From Arthrobacter rhizosphaerae (lineage in GTDB: Bacteria; Actinomycetota; Actinomycetes; Actinomycetales; Micrococcaceae): DNA of 64,000 nt. The DNA lies in the NCBI RefSeq assembly GCF_023062595.1, contig NZ_JALLAN010000015.1, positions 80,412-144,411 of the forward strand. Direction: 5' to 3'. Positions 36,499 through 45,044 of this stretch are shown piece by piece; positions within the stretch are counted from its first letter, which is position 1; every line of letters begins with the position of its first letter. The notes beneath the pieces were generated by a model. That model was given only the letters and a program-made list of their open reading frames with translations. It was not told the DNA's origin and did no database searches. The translations under genes were made by a program, and so were the position numbers.

Positions 36499-37268
36499 GT
36501 GACACTCCCCAGGGGTCCATAGTCGGCATGGACGGTGTCCCCTTTATATACCCACAAGGGGCGGGTGAAGGACCCGGCCAGGATGATGTCGCCGGCCTTC
36601 ATGCTGTCCCCGTGGGCCGCAATCTTATTGGCCAGCCAATGGACACCGTTGGCCGGGTGGTCCAGGACACCGGCGGCAACTCCGGTTTCCTCCACGGTCT
36701 GATTCTTGTAGAGGATGGCCGCCACCCAGCGCAGGTCGACCGCGTCGGGCTTAACCGGACGACCACCCACCACCATGGCCCCCATCGCCGCGTTGTCCGC
36801 GATGGTGTCCACGATGGTCCTGCCCTCCATCTCGATCCGGGAATCGAGGATCTCAAGAGCGGGAACCACATAGTCGGTGGCCTTCAGAACATCGAAGATG
36901 GTGCAGCCCGGGCCCTTGAGCCCGTCCTTCAGGACAAACGCCAGCTCCACCTCCACCCGCGGATGCGTGTACCGGTCCCACTCAACCGAGCAGCCGGTTT
37001 CCAGCACCATGTCATCGAAGATAGCGCCGTAATCCGGTTCAGTGATCCCGGTAGCTGCCTGCATGGCCTTGGACGTGAGGCCGATCTTCCGCCCCACCAG
37101 GGTCCTGCCGGCGTCCTCATTCCGGCGGCGCCACAGCTGCTGCACCGCGTAGGAATCCTCCACTGTCATCTCCGGATAGCGGGCTGTCAGGCGGGGGACG
37201 GGTATTCGCCTCCGGCCGGCTTCGAGCAGTTCGTCGGCGATGGCCTCGACCGTCTTGGTATCCAGCAT
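36483..37268 (-). CDS. hpaH: 2-oxo-hept-4-ene-1,7-dioate hydratase
   Basis: A 261-residue hydratase of the HpaH/MhpD family that adds water to the oxo-enoate before the aldolase step. Motifs: GRKIGLTSKAMQAATGI near residue 60, EVELAFVLKDGL with the metal-site Glu residues, and LANKIAAHGDSMKAGDIILAGS towards the end. It starts two bases upstream of where hpaD stops and overlaps hpaI. Family members act on related aromatic pathways; the neighbours fix the pathway. Confidence 0.9.
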   Translation of the reverse strand: MLDTKTVEAIADELLEAGRRRIPVPRLTARYPEMTVEDSYAVQQLWRRRNEDAGRTLVGRKIGLTSKAMQAATGITEPDYGAIFDDMVLETGCSVEWDRYTHPRVEVELAFVLKDGLKGPGCTIFDVLKATDYVVPALEILDSRIEMEGRTIVDTIADNAAMGAMVVGGRPVKPDAVDLRWVAAILYKNQTVEETGVAAGVLDHPANGVHWLANKIAAHGDSMKAGDIILAGSFTRPLWVYKGDTVHADYGPLGSVTCRFE

Positions 37269-37270
37269 GG

Positions 37271-38371
37271 CTAGAGCTGCGCTCCCAGCTTGAAGCCTGT
37301 CTTTTCCCCGGCGTCCGCATCACCGGAATCGGCGCCTTCCTTGCGGGTGTAGGAGAACCCGTCAGCACCCACGGTGACTGCCATCTCGCTCTTTTCCTCG
37401 CGTTCGATGACGGGCTGCGGGTTGCCGTCCAGGTCCAGGACCAGGGAGGCCTCGGTGTACCAGGAGGGGACAACCGGGTTTCCCCACCAGTCTCGGCGCT
37501 GGTTGTCGTGGACGTCCCAGGTCACCACGGGGTTGTCGGGGTCGCCGGTGTAGTAGTCCTGGGTGTAGATCTCGATCCGGTGGCCGTCCGGATCCAGGAT
37601 GTAGAGGTAGAACGCGTTGGACACGCCGTGCCTGCCGGGGCCGCGTTCGATCCTGTCGCTGATGCGCAGGGCGCCCATCTTGTCGCAGATCTGGATGATG
37701 TTGTGCTTCTCGTGCGTGGCGAACGCGACGTGGTGCATGCGGGGTCCGTTGCCGCCGGTGAGGGCGGTGTCGTGGACTGTCTGCTTGCGGTGCATCCATG
37801 CGGCATAGGTGACGCCGTCTGAGTCCTGGATGTCTTCGGAGACGCGGAAGCCGAGGTCTTCGAGGTATTTACGGCCGCGGGGGACATCCGGGGTGACCTG
37901 GTTGAAGTGGTCCAGGCGTACCAGCTCGCCGGCGGAGTAGAGGTCGTAGCGCTGCGTGAGGCGTTCCACGTGCTGCACGTCGTAGAAGAACTCGTACGGG
38001 AATCCCAGCGGGTCCTCCACCCGGACGGAGTCGCCGATTCCCTTCGTGAAGCCGTCCTTGCGGCGTTCGGTCCGGCAGCCGAGTTCCTTGTAGTAGGCCT
38101 CGGCGGCGTCCACCTCGGCGGGGGACTTGACCCGGTAGGCAAACGCTGCGACGGCGGCAATGGGTCCCTTGCGGAGCACCAGGTTGTGGTGGATGAACTC
38201 CTCCAGGGAGCGCAGGTAGATCGCGTTTTCATCTTCCTCGGTGACGTGCAGGCCCAGCAGGTCCACGTAGAACTCGCGGGACTTGGCGAGGTCAGTGACC
38301 ACGATCTCCATGTAGGCGCAGCGGACGATGTCCGGTGCCGGGACAGAAGGGGTGGGGACGAAATTTGTCAT
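37271..38371 (-). CDS. hpaD: 3,4-dihydroxyphenylacetate 2,3-dioxygenase
   Basis: A 366-residue extradiol dioxygenase that opens the ring of homoprotocatechuate. Metal ligands fall at His155 (RLDHFNQV), His214 (RMHHVAF) and Glu267 (RIEIYT), and the second-shell acid His200 is present (KQTVH). These are the exact positions known for Arthrobacter globiformis MndD (manganese) and Brevibacterium fuscum HPCD (iron). Which metal is used cannot be told from these residues. Start at 38371: a longer reading to 38590 runs through non-homologous sequence. The acidic C-terminal tail (about 40 residues) is as in those enzymes. Confidence 0.95.
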   Translation of the reverse strand: MTNFVPTPSVPAPDIVRCAYMEIVVTDLAKSREFYVDLLGLHVTEEDENAIYLRSLEEFIHHNLVLRKGPIAAVAAFAYRVKSPAEVDAAEAYYKELGCRTERRKDGFTKGIGDSVRVEDPLGFPYEFFYDVQHVERLTQRYDLYSAGELVRLDHFNQVTPDVPRGRKYLEDLGFRVSEDIQDSDGVTYAAWMHRKQTVHDTALTGGNGPRMHHVAFATHEKHNIIQICDKMGALRISDRIERGPGRHGVSNAFYLYILDPDGHRIEIYTQDYYTGDPDNPVVTWDVHDNQRRDWWGNPVVPSWYTEASLVLDLDGNPQPVIEREEKSEMAVTVGADGFSYTRKEGADSGDADAGEKTGFKLGAQL

Positions 38372-38414
38372 GGGATTCTCTCTTCTTTGAGGAGGTAGGG
38401 CGGACAGCCGGAGG

Positions 38415-39956
38415 TTAGCCCTCGTTGGCGGCCGAGGCTTCGATGTTGCCGAACTTGGGGGTGTGGACGATGCCAAGGGTGATGTGGACTGCCTGCTGGT
38501 CGGTGTAGAAATCGATGGAGCGGTAGCCGCCCTCGTGGCCCAGGCCGGATGCCTTGACGCCGCCGAACGGTGTGCGCAGGTCGCGGACATTGTGGCTGTT
38601 CAGCCAGACCATGCCGGCCTCGACGTTCTGGGAGAAGTTGTGCGCCCGGTTCAGGTTCTGCGTCCAGATGTAAGCCGCCAGGCCGTAACGGGTGTTGTTC
38701 GCCAGAGCGAGGGCCTCGTCGTCGTTCTCAAAAGGGGTGATGGCGACGACGGGGCCGAAGATCTCCTCCTGGAAGATCCGCGCGTCGGGGGAGACATCGG
38801 CGAAGACGGTGGGGGCGATGTAGTTGCCTTCGGGCAGGTGGTCCGGGCGTCCGCCGCCGGCCAGGAGCCGGCCTTCGGACTTGCCGATCTCCACGTAGGA
38901 GGCCACCTTCTGGTAGTGCTCGGGGTGGACCAGGGCGCCCACCTCCGTTTTGGGATCGTGGGGATCACCGACGACGATGTTCTTCGCGCGCGCGGCGTAC
39001 TTTTCGCAGAACTCGTCGTAGACCGCGCGCTCCACCAGGATGCGGGAACCTGCGGTACAGCGTTCGCCGTTCAAGGAGAACACGCCGAACAAGGCCGAAT
39101 CGATTGCGGCGTCCAGGTCGGCGTCGGCGAATACGACGCAGGGGGACTTGCCGCCGAGTTCCATGGAGAGGCCCTTGAGGTTGGCTGCGGCGTTCCGGAA
39201 GATCGTCTGGCCGGTGGTGGTCTCGCCGGTGAAGGAGATCAGCGGCACGTCGGGGTGCTTGACCAGGGCGTCGCCGGCCTCCTCGCCCAGGCCGTTGACC
39301 AGGTTGAACACGCCGTCCGGCAGGCCGGCGTTCTTGAAGATCGTCGCCCAGAGCGACGCCGACAGCGGTGTGAACTCAGCGGGCTTGAGTACCACGGTGT
39401 TGCCGGTGGCCAGGGCCGGGGCGAGCTTCCAGGACTCCAGCATGAACGGGGTGTTCCAGGGGGTGATGAGCCCGGCGACACCGATCGGCTTGCGGTTCAC
39501 GTAGTTGATCTGCGAGCCCGGGACCTTCATGGCGTCATCGAACTGGGCCACGATCAGGTCCGCAAAGAAGCGGAAGTTTTCAGCCGCCCGCAGGGCCTGG
39601 CCCTTGGCCTGCGTGATGGGCAGACCGGTGTCAAAGGTTTCCAGCTCGGCGAGGCGGGCTTCCTGCGCTTCGACGGCGTCGGCAATTTTGTTCATGACGC
39701 GGGCACGCTCGCGGGGCTTCATCCTCGGCCACGGGCCACTAACGAACGCTTCCCGCGCGGCGGCGACTGCCAGGTCGATGTCTTCCTTTTGCCCGGCGGC
39801 GGCAGTGGCGTAGTTCTGGTTGGACACCGGATCCAGGACGTCGAAGGTCTTGCCGCCCACGGAATCCACAAATTCGCCGTTGATGTAGTGCTGAATGTGG
39901 GTGGGCAGGTCCTGCGGTACGAAGTGGGTTTTGGCTGCCTCTGCAGTGAACGTCAT
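38415..39956 (-). CDS. hpaE: 5-carboxymethyl-2-hydroxymuconate semialdehyde dehydrogenase
   Basis: A 513-residue aldehyde dehydrogenase that oxidises the ring-cleavage product to the dicarboxylate. ALDH landmarks: TPWNTPFMLESWKLAPALA, SFTGETTTGQ, the general base in MELGGKSPCVVF and the catalytic Cys in NGERCTAGSRILV. The start at 39956 has AAGGAAA nine bases upstream. It sits 43 bp before hpaD and 59 bp after gntR in the operon. Specificity is taken from the neighbours. Confidence 0.92.
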   Translation of the reverse strand: MTFTAEAAKTHFVPQDLPTHIQHYINGEFVDSVGGKTFDVLDPVSNQNYATAAAGQKEDIDLAVAAAREAFVSGPWPRMKPRERARVMNKIADAVEAQEARLAELETFDTGLPITQAKGQALRAAENFRFFADLIVAQFDDAMKVPGSQINYVNRKPIGVAGLITPWNTPFMLESWKLAPALATGNTVVLKPAEFTPLSASLWATIFKNAGLPDGVFNLVNGLGEEAGDALVKHPDVPLISFTGETTTGQTIFRNAAANLKGLSMELGGKSPCVVFADADLDAAIDSALFGVFSLNGERCTAGSRILVERAVYDEFCEKYAARAKNIVVGDPHDPKTEVGALVHPEHYQKVASYVEIGKSEGRLLAGGGRPDHLPEGNYIAPTVFADVSPDARIFQEEIFGPVVAITPFENDDEALALANNTRYGLAAYIWTQNLNRAHNFSQNVEAGMVWLNSHNVRDLRTPFGGVKASGLGHEGGYRSIDFYTDQQAVHITLGIVHTPKFGNIEASAANEG

Positions 39957-40015
39957 TGTTGTTTCCTTACTACTGCTGGTGGGCTCATGGCTGGGGTTTG
40001 CGGGCGGGAAGTGCA

Positions 40016-40741
40016 TCAGAGATTCTTGGCCTGGCTGAGATAGGCGTCCAGGGTGGCGGATCGGTGCAGCCGCGCGGCTTTTTCGATTTCGTCGGCGTCG
40101 GCTCCGGTTTCGATGAGCCGCAGGAGAGCCTCGTGCTCGTCCACGGATTCGTGGGCGCGGCCGGGGACGAAACGAAAGGTGGAGGACCGGAGGGAGGCCA
40201 ACCGGTTCCAGCCGCGGTGGACCAGGTCAAGGAGGTGCGGGTTGGGGCAGTGTTCAAAGAGGACACTGTGGAAGTCCTGGTTCAAGTGGGTGAAGCGGAC
40301 CGGGTCAAAATGTTTCAGGCATTCCCGCATTTCCGCGTTCACCTCGCGGGCGCGGGCGATGTCCGTCCCGCCAATCAGGGGTGCGGACAGTGCGGTGGCC
40401 GCTCCTTCCACAATGCTTAGCGTCTGCATGGTGTACAGGTATTCGGTGGGATCGATCCCGGCCACGGTGGCTCCGACATTACGCTCGAACTTCACCAGGC
40501 CTTCAGCCTCGAGCCGCCGGATGGCTTCCCGGACGGGGACCACGCTGAACCCGAGGTCCTTGGCAATGGTGCCCAGTACAAGGCGGTAGCCGGGGGAGTA
40601 CGTGCCATCAACAATCCACGATTTCACCGCCTCGTAGGCCTGCTCTGATTTGCTGCGGGCCGCGGCGGTGGGGGCGATGGCACTCGTGCTGGTACCTGCG
40701 GTCATGGGGGCCGGACCGGTGGCCGTTGCCGTTTCAGTCAT
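40016..40741 (-). CDS. GntR family (FadR/FCD) regulator of the hpa operon
   Basis: A 241-residue GntR regulator. The winged helix-turn-helix is about residues 30-95 (EQAYEAVKSWIVDG, then LVLGTIAKDLGFSVVPVREA), followed by an FCD all-helical effector domain with the metal-type His pattern (FTHLNQDFHSVLFEH, then HESVDEHEALL). The ATG at 40741 overlaps the upstream FAH-RraA stop (ATGA), so the regulator is inside the operon. The perfect palindrome at 42247 is its likely site. Probably a repressor released by a pathway acid, but the effector is not known. Confidence 0.9.
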   Translation of the reverse strand: MTETATATGPAPMTAGTSTSAIAPTAAARSKSEQAYEAVKSWIVDGTYSPGYRLVLGTIAKDLGFSVVPVREAIRRLEAEGLVKFERNVGATVAGIDPTEYLYTMQTLSIVEGAATALSAPLIGGTDIARAREVNAEMRECLKHFDPVRFTHLNQDFHSVLFEHCPNPHLLDLVHRGWNRLASLRSSTFRFVPGRAHESVDEHEALLRLIETGADADEIEKAARLHRSATLDAYLSQAKNL

Positions 40742-42222
40742 TCGCTTTGCCTGCTTCCCATTGCGTCCCATTCGTTGTACTTGGCCCGCCATTCGGCGTT
40801 CAGTGGGTAGAGCCCGTCAACGCTGTGGCCCTTCTCTACCATTTCGGCGATGAAGGTTTCCTCGCGCTCCTGGACGATGGAGTCGTCGGCCACTTCCTCG
40901 GCCATCGCCGGCGGGATCACCAGGATGCCGTCCGCATCCGCCACGATGATGTCCCCCGGCTGCACCGTGGTCCCGCCACAGGCGATCGTTATGTCCGTGT
41001 CCCACGGGATGTGGCGGCGGCCCAGCACGGCCGGGTGGGGGTTGGCGTAGTAGGTGGGCAGCTCCATGGCAGCCACCGCGGAGAAGTCGCGGACCCCGCC
41101 GTCGGTAATGATGGCGGCGGCGCCGCGCACCTGGGCCCGCAGGGCCAGGATGTCACCGATAGTGCCTGTACCCTTCTCGCCGCGGGCTTCCATGACCAGG
41201 ATTTCGCCCTCGTTGACCGAATCGATGGCACGTTTCTGGGCGTTGAAGCCGCCGCCGTGGGTCTTGAAGAGATCCTCGCGGTTGGGGACGTAGCGCAGCG
41301 TCCGGGCCAGGCCCACGATCCGCTTTTCGGGCCGGGTGGAGGTGAGGCCGTCAATGCTGACGTTGTTCAGGCCGCGCTTGCGCAGCTGCGAGGATAGCGT
41401 GGCAGTGCAGACGCTCTCCAGTTTGGCCTTCAGCTCTGGGCTCAGTCGTGGAGCGGCCGCGGCATCGGCGGCCGGCAGGCCTGCCGCAGCGCGTGAACCG
41501 TACGCCTCTTCCCGCTGCAGGTCATCAACCTTGGGCTGGGCACCAAAGTCTGCGAACGGCGTCGTGCCTTCCTCCACCCGGGTCACCAGGCGCCCGGTGG
41601 TCAGCGTCCCGTCCGCAGTGCCGACCTCGACCTCCAGCACGTCGCCGGGTTTCGCGACGGACGCGCCGGCAGGAGTGCCGGTCAGGATGATGTCACCCTC
41701 CTCGAGGGTGAGCAGCTGCGACAGGTCCGCTACCAGGCGGTCGAACGGGAAGAGCAGGTCTTCGGTGGTGTCGTCCTGGACGAGATCCCCGTTGTGCCAG
41801 GCGCGGATGCGCAGCCGGGCGGGGTTGACGGCGTCTGCCGGGATCAGTGCCGGGCCCACTGGAGTGAACCCGTCGCCGCCTTTGGACCGGAGGTTGGAAC
41901 CTTTGTCCGCATAGCGCAGGTCGTAGACGCCGAGGTCGTTACTCGCGGTGATCGCTGCTACGTGGCTCCAGGCGTCCTCGAGGTTGACGCGCCGGGCGGC
42001 CTTGCCAATCACGAGGGCGATTTCGCCCTCGTAACCGAGCAGCTCGCAGCCGGCCGGACGCTCCACGGCGTTTCCGGACATAGCCAGCGACGACGAGGGT
42101 TTGAGGAAGTAGGACGGCTGGGCAGGAGTTCGCCCCCGCTGGGCGGCACGGCTCGGGTAGTTGATGTGCACCGCGATCACCTTGCGTGCCGCTGCCAGGG
42201 TGTCCCCGTTGACCTGCTCCAA
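40738..42222 (-). CDS. FAH-domain isomerase/decarboxylase fused to an RraA-like aldolase domain
   Basis: A 494-residue two-domain protein leading the hpa operon. The start is a TTG at 42222, chosen because GAGGAG lies six bases upstream and no ATG fits. Residues about 20-235 are a fumarylacetoacetate-hydrolase fold: metal acids in GYEGEIALVIG and the Asp in GDGFTPVGP. Residues about 265-485 are RraA-like, with GTIGDILALRAQVRGAAAII and DGGVRD forming the G-D-X20-R-D pattern of HMG aldolase and oxaloacetate decarboxylase relatives. Classical HpaG has two FAH domains (decarboxylase and isomerase). Here the second is swapped for RraA, which could carry the decarboxylase step; this is inference. 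Both domains keep their active residues. Confidence 0.88.
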   Translation of the reverse strand: MEQVNGDTLAAARKVIAVHINYPSRAAQRGRTPAQPSYFLKPSSSLAMSGNAVERPAGCELLGYEGEIALVIGKAARRVNLEDAWSHVAAITASNDLGVYDLRYADKGSNLRSKGGDGFTPVGPALIPADAVNPARLRIRAWHNGDLVQDDTTEDLLFPFDRLVADLSQLLTLEEGDIILTGTPAGASVAKPGDVLEVEVGTADGTLTTGRLVTRVEEGTTPFADFGAQPKVDDLQREEAYGSRAAAGLPAADAAAAPRLSPELKAKLESVCTATLSSQLRKRGLNNVSIDGLTSTRPEKRIVGLARTLRYVPNREDLFKTHGGGFNAQKRAIDSVNEGEILVMEARGEKGTGTIGDILALRAQVRGAAAIITDGGVRDFSAVAAMELPTYYANPHPAVLGRRHIPWDTDITIACGGTTVQPGDIIVADADGILVIPPAMAEEVADDSIVQEREETFIAEMVEKGHSVDGLYPLNAEWRAKYNEWDAMGSRQSE

Positions 42223-42246
42223 AGCTGTCTCCTCATTAAGTACGAA

Positions 42247-42258
42247 ATCGTATACGAT
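42247..42258. promoter_or_regulatory. perfect palindrome, probable GntR operator of the hpa operon
   Basis: ATCGTATACGAT is a perfect 12-bp dyad 25 bp upstream of the TTG start. The GTATAC core is common in GntR sites. Its closeness to the start suggests repression at or just downstream of the promoter. Confidence 0.65.
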
Positions 42259-42311
42259 CACTATCGCGTATTGACCTGCGCGCGTCAACCCCCATGCCTG
42301 CCGATTAACAG

Positions 42312-42343
42312 AGGCGGGCCGCCCACTCATGGACGGCCCGCCT
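42312..42343 (-). terminator. terminator-like hairpin between the ABC operon and the hpa operon
   Basis: Perfect 10-bp arms AGGCGGGCCG and CGGCCCGCCT enclose a 12-base loop, 19 bases after the lipoprotein stop on the minus strand. The T-tract is poor, but the strength and place suit a terminator insulating hpa from the upstream importer operon. Confidence 0.65.
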
Positions 42344-42361
42344 GCATTAACTGGGGAGAGA

Positions 42362-44008
42362 CTACTTGGACGTCTTCCAAGCTGCCTGGTAGATCTCGAT
42401 GTAGCGGTCGGCGCCGAGATCGGTGAGGTTTTTCTGGAACTCGGCCCAGTGCTCATCGCTGTTGATATCGCGGACGCCGGTGACGAACTCCGCGCTGGCC
42501 CGGACGATGAAGCTCTCCACGTTGGTCTGGATCGTCCCGAGCTCCTTCGCGGTGTCGCCGGTCACTGTGGCGTCCCAGTACGGAAACGCCTCGTCGGACT
42601 CGTGACCCTCGTAGAGCTTCGTGGCCTCGAACAGGCGGCGCTCATAGCCGGTGGGCTCGTAGAGCTCCGTGGAGTAGACCTGCCGCTCCCGGAATTCAGC
42701 GTCGCTGAAGAACTGAGCTACGGCGCCCCAGGAATTGTTCACGCCTTCGCCCTTGGCCGGCCTGAGGGTCTTGAACAGCGGCTGGAGGGTATCGTCCAGA
42801 GCCACGTCGCCCGCGTCGGCCTTGACCCAGTTGACGCCCTCGACACCGTACTCGCCCTGCATGTGACCCTCATGGGAAAAGATGAAATCCATGATCTGCA
42901 TGAGCTTCTGCTGCTTTGCCTCACTCGAGCGGTTTGTGATGACGAAGGACGCGCCACCTGCGCTGGGGACACCACCACCAAAGAAAGTGCCGTCGCCGTT
43001 CGGTCCGGTCAGCGGCGGGACTGCGTCGTACTGCGTATACCGCCCGTCCGGGTTACCGGCTTTGACGAAGCTCGGGTGCAGTATGGTCACCGACCCAAGG
43101 ACCACGCCGTCGGCGCTGTTGCCCTTGGCGCTGAGCGCCTCGCCGTTCTGTGTGAAGGCGGCCTCGTCAATCAATCCGCCCTTGTACAGGGAGTTGACGT
43201 AGGAGATGCCCGCGCGCCATTCGTCGCGGGTGGGCTGCAGGACCACCTTGCCGTCGACGGCCCCGAGTGAAGTCGGGTTGGCGCCGGCCGCGTTCGCGGA
43301 CGGGGTCGCGGTATAGACGAACGGGTTCATCAGGTACGGGAGAACCGAGCTGCCGACCAACCCGGAGAGCGGGATCTCGTCGGCTTTGCCGTTGCCGTTG
43401 GGATCCTTGCTCTTGAACGCCTCCAGCACGCTCCGCAGTTCCTCGGGCGTGGTGGGCTGCTTGAGGCCCAGCTTCTCCAACCAGGCGGAATTCATCCACA
43501 GCTTTGCAGGATACGAGCAGTGGAAACAGTCGTTCCACACGGGAAGCCCCCACATAGTCCCGTCCGTGGATGTTGCCATCTTCTTGAAGTCGGGTTCTTT
43601 CGCGAACGCGGCGGTGATGTTCGGGGTGTCATCGCCGATCAGCTCATCGAGCGGCAGAAGCACACCCTGCTTACCGAGCTTCACCAGCTCCTCGTTGGTG
43701 AACTGGTCCACCCAAGGAACCAGCATGTAGGCGTCGGGGTAGTCGCCGCTCGCGAGTGAAACCTGGCGTTTCTCCGCGGCCCCGGCTCCGTCGTAGGTGG
43801 TCGTCTCGAACTGGAGGTCGACGTCGAACTTCTCTTCGAGCACCTTCGTGAACGCATTGTCATCCAGGTCACCGTCCTTGCCTTGGGGAGCGAAGATGGT
43901 GATCACTTCATCTGGAGTGGTTGCCGGTCCCGAGGAACATGCGGAGAGCGCAAGGGCCGATACGGCTACTGCCGCTCCGACCGCCGCCCGGGCGAATCTG
44001 CTGGTCAT
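42362..44008 (-). CDS. ABC transporter sugar-binding lipoprotein (second importer)
   Basis: A 548-residue lipoprotein with a Sec-type signal and lipobox LSAC (Cys24), of the LplA/YtcQ size class. AAAGG lies about ten bases before the ATG at 44008; a longer frame to 44398 overlaps the permease and is rejected. It follows the two permease genes in the operon. The ligand is unknown; unlike the first system no glycosidase lies in this operon. Charged, glycine-rich interlobe loops are typical of the class. Confidence 0.9.
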   Translation of the reverse strand: MTSRFARAAVGAAVAVSALALSACSSGPATTPDEVITIFAPQGKDGDLDDNAFTKVLEEKFDVDLQFETTTYDGAGAAEKRQVSLASGDYPDAYMLVPWVDQFTNEELVKLGKQGVLLPLDELIGDDTPNITAAFAKEPDFKKMATSTDGTMWGLPVWNDCFHCSYPAKLWMNSAWLEKLGLKQPTTPEELRSVLEAFKSKDPNGNGKADEIPLSGLVGSSVLPYLMNPFVYTATPSANAAGANPTSLGAVDGKVVLQPTRDEWRAGISYVNSLYKGGLIDEAAFTQNGEALSAKGNSADGVVLGSVTILHPSFVKAGNPDGRYTQYDAVPPLTGPNGDGTFFGGGVPSAGGASFVITNRSSEAKQQKLMQIMDFIFSHEGHMQGEYGVEGVNWVKADAGDVALDDTLQPLFKTLRPAKGEGVNNSWGAVAQFFSDAEFRERQVYSTELYEPTGYERRLFEATKLYEGHESDEAFPYWDATVTGDTAKELGTIQTNVESFIVRASAEFVTGVRDINSDEHWAEFQKNLTDLGADRYIEIYQAAWKTSK

Positions 44009-44070
44009 CTTTGAATGCCTTTCATTGAGGAGTTGACCTGATGTGAGGGGAATTGGTGAGCGCACATGGA

Positions 44071-45030
44071 TCAGCCCTTGACCGAGCCGATCATGACGCC
44101 CTTGGTGAAGTGCCGCGCCACGAACGGGTAGACGAGCATGACAGGCACGGTGGAGACGACGATGAGGGAGAACTTCATGAGGTCGGCCAGCTGCTGGGCC
44201 TCCAGCTGGTCCGCGAGGTTGCTCCCTCCGGCGTTGTTGTTGAGGACCAGAATGTTCCGCAGCACCAGCTGCAGTGGATAGAGGTCCTCGTTTCGGAGGT
44301 AGATCAGTGCGCTGAAGTACTGGTTCCATTGCCCGATGCCGTACATCAGGGCGATGACCGCCAGCAACGGTTTCGACAGAGGCAGCACCACCGACCACAG
44401 AAACCGCAGATCACCAGCGCCGTCGAGTTGGGCGGCCTCGTACAGCTCTGCAGGAATCGACGAGCGGAAGAAGGTCATCGCGATCAGCACCTGCCAGGCC
44501 CCGATCGCGCCAGGGATAATCATCGCCCACGGGGTATCCAGCATCCCGAACGACCTCACCACCATGTAGGTCGGGATCAGCCCCCCGCTGAAGACCATCG
44601 TGAACAGGACGCCGCCGATCATTGCCCGGCCGCCTACCAGGCCTGAGCGTGAGAGCGGGTAGGCGATCATGACGGTCAAGGCCAGGCTGACCAGGGTCCC
44701 GGCCACGACATAGAGAATCGAGTTGCGGAAACCGGTGACGATGGTGGAGTTGCTCAGCACAGCTTCGTATCCGCGAAGCGTGAAGTCGACCGGCCACAGG
44801 AACACCTGTCCACTCGACACCGCCGCGGGACTTGAGAAAGAGCTGGCAACAATGTTGATCAGAGGGACGAGCACGATGAGCAGAAAAGTGGTCAGGAGAA
44901 TGTAGACGCCTGCCATGAAAACCCGGTCTACACCGGTGTCGCGGATCGGTGTGGCGGGGCGGCGCGTCTTCCGGCGCTTTGTCTCTGGCTCGGCTCCGAA
45001 GTCCGGCCGGGTCATGGTCTGGAAGGTCAT
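44071..45030 (-). CDS. ABC sugar transporter permease, YtcP type (second importer)
   Basis: A 319-residue inner-membrane subunit with six helices. The EAA loop is AELYEAAQLDGAGDLRFLWS and the end is RHFTKGVMIGSVKG. The start at 45030 is set by AAAGGAG upstream; an in-frame start seven codons earlier overlaps the ribosome site. It lies 14 bp after the other permease. No ATPase is encoded with it. Confidence 0.92.
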   Translation of the reverse strand: MTFQTMTRPDFGAEPETKRRKTRRPATPIRDTGVDRVFMAGVYILLTTFLLIVLVPLINIVASSFSSPAAVSSGQVFLWPVDFTLRGYEAVLSNSTIVTGFRNSILYVVAGTLVSLALTVMIAYPLSRSGLVGGRAMIGGVLFTMVFSGGLIPTYMVVRSFGMLDTPWAMIIPGAIGAWQVLIAMTFFRSSIPAELYEAAQLDGAGDLRFLWSVVLPLSKPLLAVIALMYGIGQWNQYFSALIYLRNEDLYPLQLVLRNILVLNNNAGGSNLADQLEAQQLADLMKFSLIVVSTVPVMLVYPFVARHFTKGVMIGSVKG

Positions 45031-45044
45031 TGGATGCTCTCCTT

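Noticed and set aside
38463..40043. 526-codon plus-strand frame opposite hpaE
   Set aside because: It is antisense to an ALDH with catalytic Cys and Glu, and its product is Gly/Val-rich low-quality sequence with no recognisable domain.
42362..44398. Longer reading of the second lipoprotein to 44398
   Set aside because: The extra 130 codons overlap the permease gene and would bury the lipoprotein signal; the start at 44008 gives a proper signal and lipobox.
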